From Clostridia bacterium (GTDB taxonomy: Bacteria > Bacillota > Clostridia > Oscillospirales > CAG-272), in assembly GCA_017473085.1 (NCBI GenBank), contig JAFUNF010000017.1:1-46596 (forward strand): a DNA stretch of 46,596 bases, in the 5' to 3' direction. Made by a program: the position numbers and the translations under genes. A model generated the notes under the pieces. It ran no database searches and was not told the origin of the DNA. It saw only the letters and a program-made list of their open reading frames with translations. Shown piece after piece: positions 42,501 through 46,596 of this stretch (positions are counted from its first letter, which is position 1; each line of letters starts with the position of its first letter).

Positions 42501-42880
42501 GCCACCACAAGCGCCACAGCACCACCTATAATAAATGGTAATATAGGTATTTTTTTAGCACCTTTCCCGTTTTCTGTGGGTGGAATGCCTTCCTCAGAGG
42601 TGGGCTTTTCTTCCTTCTTTTCTTCTTTTTTCTCTTCGGCTATTTCCTTTTCGATAACAGGCTCTTCATTTTTAGTAATATCTATGTCGTCGTCCAAAAA
42701 GTCGTTAAAGCTTATTTCAAACATAAATGCAAGCTTTTTTATTTTGTCAATCTCAGGATAGCTAATGCCCGACTCCCATTTATAAACTGCCTGTCTTGAA
42801 ACTCCAAGCTTAATAGCTAATTGCTCCTGACTCCAGCCTCTTTTCTTTCTTAGAAAAGCAATCTTTTCTGATATTTGCAT
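39575..42880 (-). CDS. XRE-type HTH fused through a membrane segment to extracellular InlB and LRR_5 repeats
   Basis: 1101 aa from the ATG at 42880 (GGAGA 6 nt upstream; the ATG at 42931 has no site). Residues 1-60 are a Cro/CI-type helix-turn-helix (GWSQEQLAIKLGVSRQAVYKWE). Residues 65-110 are an acidic/basic Glu-Lys linker. One membrane segment follows (about 112-138). Outside the cell are InlB-type repeats (about 185-460, GYTFEGWYDGDTLW pattern) and then some twenty LRR_5 repeats to the C-terminus (IGDYAFYGCTSLERVDF pattern). It would bind DNA inside and ligands outside: a one-component transmembrane regulator, or a membrane protein that acquired an HTH. Confidence 0.85.
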   Translation of the reverse strand: MQISEKIAFLRKKRGWSQEQLAIKLGVSRQAVYKWESGISYPEIDKIKKLAFMFEISFNDFLDDDIDITKNEEPVIEKEIAEEKKEEKKEEKPTSEEGIPPTENGKGAKKIPILPFIIGGAVALVVAITLIITLIILNNQDTPPADTGSQGEGSEIITTDENSTTPPTQEDSHFTIVCMVNGSLFSADEIIAGGGFDPGFIQVPGYTFEGWYDGDTLWDYENSIVTKNMTLVAKLTPQENKIILNSNDGTLRTREISGKTDELIKISYGWARNGYSLVGWSYTENGEKIISVGEEYRVLPNTNNLYAVWEVENYKINYVLNGGINSGRNPHQYNINDTIVLVSPTKSGCGFAGWYLDSSFRTRVTEIKESTGDITLYALWANNEIVYHLNGGVNSESNPTHYVEGQITQLYSPTKDYYVFGGWYRDEELTEPIEKIEVTDEGSLNLYARWSYLSFMVEEKNDGNYILCGVDSSLEGRFEIPREYNGAYITNIANGAFLDCNKLTSIYIPDTILYIQDEAFNGAINVTAYEVAEENAIFESVDGSIYNYLWNRIIKYPQAKTDESFLMPRGVTYVNNYAFYENKYLKSIDITEVGNIGRYAFSQCEALQSVRVGNVLNFIDAYAFYQCKSLTDFSVDSDLFSIGNFAFSDCFSLRELSFNGKIGEIGWSAFKDNPKLQSVVFGSTVDKVSTNLLEGCTNLRSFAIPNGVKTIPKHMFKYCYNLMSVSVPDSVNIIENEAFAYCSSLSKIYVHLGVTEIQGMPFAYCKSLTVYAQATSAPKGWSATWNANLSSGKCPVIWDCNGEGELYEGITLMNKPDGTLTVMGGGEVENLVIPEAVGGMRVTEIVADAFKNHTTLKTVTILARNITIGLDAFLGCTSIEAIYVSDIDAWLSLDFQNKEANPLHNGAELYVGTQLKNEKLTTLTVPDYVEEIGDYAFYGCTSLERVDFNEKIKSLGVDCFYNCDTIKYVSIQNATDWCSVEIGSLYANPMFYAEYNYVRNVKITELDLDVESIGDYCFAGCKELKTVKLASGITRIGKSAFEGCVVLEEIYIPITVLTVGENVFLDCNKVAISCEADSQPSSWKSNWHGGLENNISWGVSQ

Positions 42881-42931
42881 ATTGTTCTCCGTTCTAAAGG
42901 CTTTATCCTTTGCCAATTTTTTTACAATCAA

Positions 42932-42961
42932 ATTTTACCACAAGGGCAAGCCCTTTTACAA
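42932..42961 (-). promoter_or_regulatory. Candidate promoter of the HTH-LRR gene with palindrome in the spacer
   Basis: On the minus strand -35 TTGTAA (42956-42961), 18-bp spacer and -10 TAAAAT (42932-42937) with an extended TGG. The palindrome AAGGGC-TT-GCCCTT (42942-42955) fills the spacer almost exactly, where a repressor would block RNA polymerase. Autoregulation by the encoded HTH is a reasonable guess. Confidence 0.5.
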
Positions 42962-43010
42962 TAAACGAGAGGTTGCTTTTGTCAACCAGTGGTTAGCAAC
43001 CTCGTTTATT
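42961..43010 (-). terminator. Hairpin downstream of the small RHH-like gene
   Basis: ATAAACGAG-AGGTTGCT (from 42961) pairs with AGCAACCTCGTTTAT (to about 43009) across a 17-nt loop, with one bulged A. On the minus strand it lies 23 nt after the stop of the 70-aa gene. The U-run is weak. Confidence 0.5.
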
Positions 43011-43032
43011 TATTATTTTGACCACTTATTAG

Positions 43033-43245
43033 CTATTCCTCGTCAGACTCAAATTCAGCTAAATCAACACCCACTAAGTCGTTTTGCTTAATGTTGCCCT
43101 TTACCCTTTCAAAGTATTGGATTTTTTGTCTTGCCATTAACACGATTAGGTTTTGTAAGCTAACTCCCTCACTGTGTGCCACAAAGGCAAGCTTTTTGGC
43201 TATGTCCTCATTTAGTCTTAGCCTCAATATTTTATTCTTCTTCAA
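43033..43245 (-). CDS. Small ribbon-helix-helix-like protein
   Basis: 70 aa, TTG start at 43245 with GGGAG 7 nt upstream. KILRLRLNEDIAKKLAFVAHSEGVSLQNLIVLMARQKI matches the strand-helix-helix layout of CopG/Arc-type DNA-binding proteins, followed by an acidic tail (EFESDEE). No toxin gene accompanies it on either side, so it looks like a stand-alone regulator or an orphan antitoxin-type protein. It is divergent from yifB, with 107 bp between the starts. Confidence 0.65.
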   Translation of the reverse strand: MKKNKILRLRLNEDIAKKLAFVAHSEGVSLQNLIVLMARQKIQYFERVKGNIKQNDLVGVDLAEFESDEE

Positions 43246-43293
43246 AAAATCACTCCCTTCCCTATTATTTTAACATAAAAATTCATCAATGTC

Positions 43294-43322
43294 TTGCCTT
43301 AGTCAAATATTTGTGATAAAAT
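43294..43322 (+). promoter_or_regulatory. Sigma-A promoter of yifB
   Basis: TTGCCT (43294-43299), 17-bp spacer and TAAAAT (43317-43322), 30 bp before the start codon (SD GAGGT). Confidence 0.65.
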
Positions 43323-43352
43323 TTTAGTATAAATATAAATAACGAGGTAACT

Positions 43353-44903
43353 ATGTTAAGCTATTCTTATTCAGCGGGACTTTTGGGAATTGACGGCTTT
43401 TTGGTAACAGTTGAGTGCTATTCCACAAAGGGTATGCCAAGCTTTGAAATCGTCGGCTTGCCTGACAACGCAATAAAAGAGGCAAAGGAAAGAGTTCGCT
43501 CGGCAATGTGTGCCTGCTCCTTTCAGATGCCAAATCAAAAAATAGTAGTAAATCTTGCCCCTGCCGACTTAAAAAAGGAAGGCTCCAGCTTCGATCTTGC
43601 CATTTTAATGAGCCTTATTTCTCCAACAGAGTCAGCTCTTAAAAATTGCAAGGAGCTTGAGGATTGCTGTTTTATTGGCGAGCTTTCCCTCTCTGGTGCT
43701 GTAAGAGGTGTACGTGGTGCACTATGTATGACACTTTCTGCCAAAAACGCAGGAAAGAAATATATATTTGTGCCTGAGGAAAATGTTAAGGAAGCAAGCG
43801 CAGTTGACGGAATAACCGTTTACGGAATAAAAAAGGCAACGGATATTGTAGAGCATTTTGCAGGTGTCAAGCCACTTACTCCCCATACCTTTGTCAAGGA
43901 AAATTACCAAGTCTCAAGCACCTACCCCGACTTTCGTGATGTCTTAGGACAGCCTCATGCCTGTCGTGCTGCTGCAATTGCTGCCGCAGGTGGCCACAAT
44001 ATGCTCCTTATAGGTCCTCCTGGCACAGGAAAATCTATGATAGCAAAAAGACTTCCCTCAATCCTTCCCGAAATGACTCTTGAGGAATCCTTAGAAACTA
44101 CAAAGGTCCACTCTGTTGCAGGCATTTTGCCTGAGGGAGTGTCCCTAATAAGCGAGCGACCCTTTCGCTCTCCCCACCATACAATGTCAGCAGTCAGTTT
44201 GGCAGGTGGTGGCAAAAATCCAACACCTGGCGAAATTTCTCTTGCTAATAATGGTGTTTTGTTCCTTGACGAGCTACCCGAATTTCAACGCAATGTAATT
44301 GATGCACTTCGTCAGCCTCTTGAGGACGGAAAAATAACTATTACAAGAGTAGCAAGCCGAGTTACATACCCATCTAATTTTATGTTAGTATGTGCAATGA
44401 ACCCCTGTAAGTGTGGCTATTTTGGTCATCCCACAAGAGAATGCACCTGCTCCCCTGCCGATATAAAAAGGTATGTTTCCAAGGTAAGTGGACCCCTTGT
44501 TGATAGAATGGATATTCAAGTAGAGGTTCCTGCCATCGACTATAAGGAGCTTAATAAGGGCTACGCTCAGGAATCCTCTGCCGACATACGCAAAAAGGTA
44601 AACAAGGCACGTGAAATAATGAAAAAACGCTTCGAGGGCGAAACAAATGACAACGGACTTCCAATCACCTGTAATAGTCAAATGGAGCCAAGACACCTTC
44701 GAAAGTATTGTGCCCTAAACGAGTATTGTCAATCTCTTATGGAGCTGGCATTTGTCAACTTAGGGCTATCTGCTCGTGGCCACGACAGAATTTTGCGTGT
44801 GGCACGCACAATTGCCGACCTTGCAGGTAGCGAAAATATCGAGGCTTGCCATCTTACTGAGGCCATTACCTATCGTGGACTTGACAAAAAATATTTTAAA
44901 TAA
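43353..44903 (+). CDS. comM: YifB/ComM-family Mg-chelatase-like AAA+ ATPase
   Basis: 516 aa, the usual length. N-terminal S5-like/Lon-type domain (GLLGIDGFLVTVECYSTKGMPSFEIVGLPDNAIKEAKERVRSA), AAA+ core with Walker A GPPGTGKS (221-228), the sensor/Walker B region VLFLDELPEFQRNVIDALRQP, and the Cys-rich NPCKCGYFGHPTRECTC insert typical of the family. C-terminal Mg_chelatase_C domain (RGHDRILRVARTIADLAGSE). ComM is a branch-migration helicase that aids natural transformation in Gram-negatives; in Clostridia the role is less clear. The name rests on family membership. Confidence 0.92.
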   Translation: MLSYSYSAGLLGIDGFLVTVECYSTKGMPSFEIVGLPDNAIKEAKERVRSAMCACSFQMPNQKIVVNLAPADLKKEGSSFDLAILMSLISPTESALKNCKELEDCCFIGELSLSGAVRGVRGALCMTLSAKNAGKKYIFVPEENVKEASAVDGITVYGIKKATDIVEHFAGVKPLTPHTFVKENYQVSSTYPDFRDVLGQPHACRAAAIAAAGGHNMLLIGPPGTGKSMIAKRLPSILPEMTLEESLETTKVHSVAGILPEGVSLISERPFRSPHHTMSAVSLAGGGKNPTPGEISLANNGVLFLDELPEFQRNVIDALRQPLEDGKITITRVASRVTYPSNFMLVCAMNPCKCGYFGHPTRECTCSPADIKRYVSKVSGPLVDRMDIQVEVPAIDYKELNKGYAQESSADIRKKVNKAREIMKKRFEGETNDNGLPITCNSQMEPRHLRKYCALNEYCQSLMELAFVNLGLSARGHDRILRVARTIADLAGSENIEACHLTEAITYRGLDKKYFK

Positions 44904-45076
44904 AAGGAAATTTTCGGTTTTCCTTTGAAAATCCTTGAACAATTTGTAAACAATCAACTTTTTTCAAAATTTTTGAAGGTTATTTGTCGAAAAGCTACTC
45001 TTTAATTATGTAAGGAAAATTTTTCGACCTTTTTCAAATTTCATTAGTTTATCTTTAATAGAAAAGGAGAGATATT

Positions 45077-46435
45077 ATGAAAAAATTCAATCACAGATAC
45101 CTTTTAATCTCAGTGCTCATTCTTTTAGCCACCCTACTTTTGTGCTCCTGCAACAGCTTTGAAAAGCAATTAGAAAATATGACCGAAGAGGAGCAAGCAG
45201 AGGCAATTATTGAAAAGGCACTTTTAGACTTAGAGAATGCGTCCTCTTATCGTTCAAGCACAAGTACAAGCCTTGAGTTTAGTTACATTAAACACATTTC
45301 TATATCCGTAAATAGCAACAATGTTCTTTTCGCTAAGGGAACCGACGACCATTACCAATATACCGAAACAGTGCTTGAATCAAACGACACAACAGAAACC
45401 TATATCGAGGGCTACTCAAATGGTAAAATGTTTATGTCAGATGGCAAAACTAAGGTTTACTCCTCTTTACCAATAAATGAATATTTAGACCACCTTGAGC
45501 TAATTAGCTCCCTTGACGACACCTCCCATCTTAACGACCCTACTAAGATAACCTGTAAGAAAAGGTCCAGTGAGGACTGCTATCGTATTAAGGCGTCTGG
45601 CTTTGATGAGGAGGCAATAGAATATATATGCACCGAGGTTTTGACTGGCTTACCTCTAATTTACAAGGACTCGTTTGCTGTTTCAGATATCATTATATCT
45701 ATAAACGTGGGTCTTGACTTTAAGCTAAAGGACATCAGCTTTGCCCTTGAACACGAGCCGTTAATCAGTTCATACATTACCGCCCCCGTATTTGAAATGA
45801 GCACAACCTTTGAGGAGCTGGGCGAGGTTGAGGAGGACTCCTTAAATAAGATTTCACTAGACGACTACACCGACGCTTTAGACCTAAGGCTTTTAGACCT
45901 TGCAAGAATTGATGCAGAAAAAGCATTAGATTCAGATTGTATGGACTTTACCTCTGCCTATACAACCTCTACCGTAATAAACGGCTCAACAATGCCCTAC
46001 ACACAAACCTACACAGGTCGCTTGGATTACTATAAACGTGGTCTTGAATTTGAAGCAATTCAAGGCTCAAGCTCCTATATTTACAGAAAGGGCGAGCTAA
46101 GCGTTAACGATGGCGTGGGCGAGGAATTAAGCGAATACGAGGCAAAGGAAACCCTCAAGGGCATTATACTTCCAATTACCTTCTCCATTGATGGTCTTAC
46201 CAAATGCGAGGTAGTGGAAAAGGACAACACAAAAACCTACACTCTTACCTATAAAAAGATAGATGAATCCCTTACCACTGGGCTTGGTGTTACCATTGAC
46301 AACCAAAAGGGTAAGATAATAGTTACCCTAACCGACGGAGTAGTAACCAGCTATACCTATGAATCAAGTGGAATAGTTCGAAATGCGGGCTCTATCTTCA
46401 TCGGCGTAGAAAGTACCTTTGAGTATTACGAATAA
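45077..46435 (+). CDS. Predicted lipoprotein of unknown function
   Basis: 452 aa. Lipoprotein signal with lipobox LLCSC (Cys at about residue 25) after a basic start and hydrophobic core, so it should be anchored on the outer face of the membrane. The rest is acidic and beta-rich, and its two halves look alike: EKALLDLENASSYRSSTSTSL..YT and DAEKALDSDCMDFTSAYTTSTV..YT, suggesting an internal duplication of a LolA/LppX-like fold. SD AAAGGAGAG. No partner gene on either side. Confidence 0.7.
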   Translation: MKKFNHRYLLISVLILLATLLLCSCNSFEKQLENMTEEEQAEAIIEKALLDLENASSYRSSTSTSLEFSYIKHISISVNSNNVLFAKGTDDHYQYTETVLESNDTTETYIEGYSNGKMFMSDGKTKVYSSLPINEYLDHLELISSLDDTSHLNDPTKITCKKRSSEDCYRIKASGFDEEAIEYICTEVLTGLPLIYKDSFAVSDIIISINVGLDFKLKDISFALEHEPLISSYITAPVFEMSTTFEELGEVEEDSLNKISLDDYTDALDLRLLDLARIDAEKALDSDCMDFTSAYTTSTVINGSTMPYTQTYTGRLDYYKRGLEFEAIQGSSSYIYRKGELSVNDGVGEELSEYEAKETLKGIILPITFSIDGLTKCEVVEKDNTKTYTLTYKKIDESLTTGLGVTIDNQKGKIIVTLTDGVVTSYTYESSGIVRNAGSIFIGVESTFEYYE

Positions 46436-46455
46436 TAAAAAACAGGACGTTTGTC

Positions 46456-46596
46456 CAATACCATTAAGTTAAGAAAATCGACCTACTTCGAAAGAGGTAG
46501 GTCTTTTTTTTATTAAAAAAAATCAAAAAATATCAAAAAAGACTTGACAAATGAGATAAAATGTGCGGTCGCCCCTATCAACAGAGGGAACGAAGT
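46456..46596 (+). mobile_element. Transposase-proximal end of a second IS4-type copy (truncated by window edge)
   Basis: The inverted repeat CAATACCATTAAGTTAAG.. (46456-46476) differs at one position from the ends of the element at 1230-2895. Beyond a different hairpin, the sequence from about 46543 (GACTTGACAAATGAGAT.. through CGCCCCTATCAAC) matches that element's leader. The orientation is opposite to the left copy. The transposase gene lies outside the window. Confidence 0.85.
46480..46511 (+). terminator. Terminator hairpin inside the right IS end
   Basis: GACCTACTTC-GAAA-GAGGTAGGTC (46480-46503), a 10-bp stem with one wobble and a GNRA loop, then eight T. It would also end the lipoprotein transcript. 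Its position matches the hairpin at 2843-2877, but the sequence is unrelated. Confidence 0.8.

Noticed and set aside
44903-44926. Terminator after yifB
   Set aside because: AAAGGAAA/TTTCCTTT pairs, but there is no T-run and the stem is AT-rich; support is too weak.
46543-46566. Promoter TTGACA..TAAAAT in the IS leader (also at 2790-2810)
   Set aside because: The two boxes are only 7 bp apart, too close for sigma-A. It could matter only in a rearranged junction.
1230-46596. A 45-kb composite transposon carrying the operon
   Set aside because: The segment includes nifJ and yifB, which are ordinary chromosomal genes, and no matching target duplications can be seen. Inverted IS copies at contig ends are also expected from assembly.

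Overview
The window looks like a chromosomal segment of an uncultured, low-GC, probably anaerobic gut Clostridia-type Bacillota. The evidence is AT-rich intergenic DNA, strong Shine-Dalgarno (SD) sequences, textbook sigma-A promoters with 17-bp spacers, pyruvate:ferredoxin oxidoreductase, a giant acyl-CoA dehydratase activase-type protein, BspA-like secreted leucine-rich proteins and many intergenic hairpin repeats. Both edges lie in insertion sequences, which probably explains where the contig stops.

Layout. (1) 1-1229: right part of an IS3/IS150-type element, cut by the window edge. (2) 1230-2895: a complete IS4-type element with perfect inverted ends and a frameshifted transposase. (3) 2928-24126: one 14-gene, ~21-kb minus-strand operon driven by a single clear promoter at 24098-24126. 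In order of transcription it encodes a ClpB-like AAA+ ATPase, a small helical protein, a zinc-ribbon protein, a coiled-coil protein starting MSGPK, an NrdG-like radical SAM protein, a zinc-ribbon GTPase, a GAP1-like membrane protein, a membrane-anchored InlB-repeat protein ending in a Hint autoprocessing domain, a transglutaminase-like protein, a small protein, an HExxH metallopeptidase, another small protein, a VirD4/TraG-like ATPase and a second VirD4-like protein that has lost its Walker A motif. I know of no named system with this gene set. It is the best candidate for an undescribed system here. (4) 24440-29847: acyl-CoA dehydratase activase-type protein and a membrane-anchored hypothetical protein. 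(5) 29848-35758: an accessory, repeat-rich zone with a secreted LRR protein, two related 55-59 aa peptides, a ProX-type prolyl-tRNA editing protein, and a zinc-finger/sigma-like gene pair. Arrays of mini-hairpins and REP-like elements sit beside duplicated gene tails. (6) 35759-46435: nifJ, an HTH-TM-InlB-LRR protein, a small RHH-like protein, yifB/comM and a lipoprotein. (7) 46456-46596: end of a second copy of the IS4-type element, in the opposite orientation.

How the genes may work together (inference). The large operon combines a chaperone-type unfoldase, a nucleotide switch (GTPase plus partner), a radical SAM enzyme, a VirD4-type pump pair and exported proteins with self-cleaving, cross-linking and proteolytic folds. 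That reads as a nucleotide-controlled, envelope-associated machine, either a conflict/defence system or a dedicated export/surface-modification system, rather than metabolism or conjugation (no relaxase and no VirB4 are present).

The second main theme is intergenic. Mini-hairpins with different stems but constant ATTTCA-type separators recur in five arrays. At three places a REP-like element lies between a gene's 3' end and a second copy of that end. In the two longer duplications every difference I can see is synonymous.
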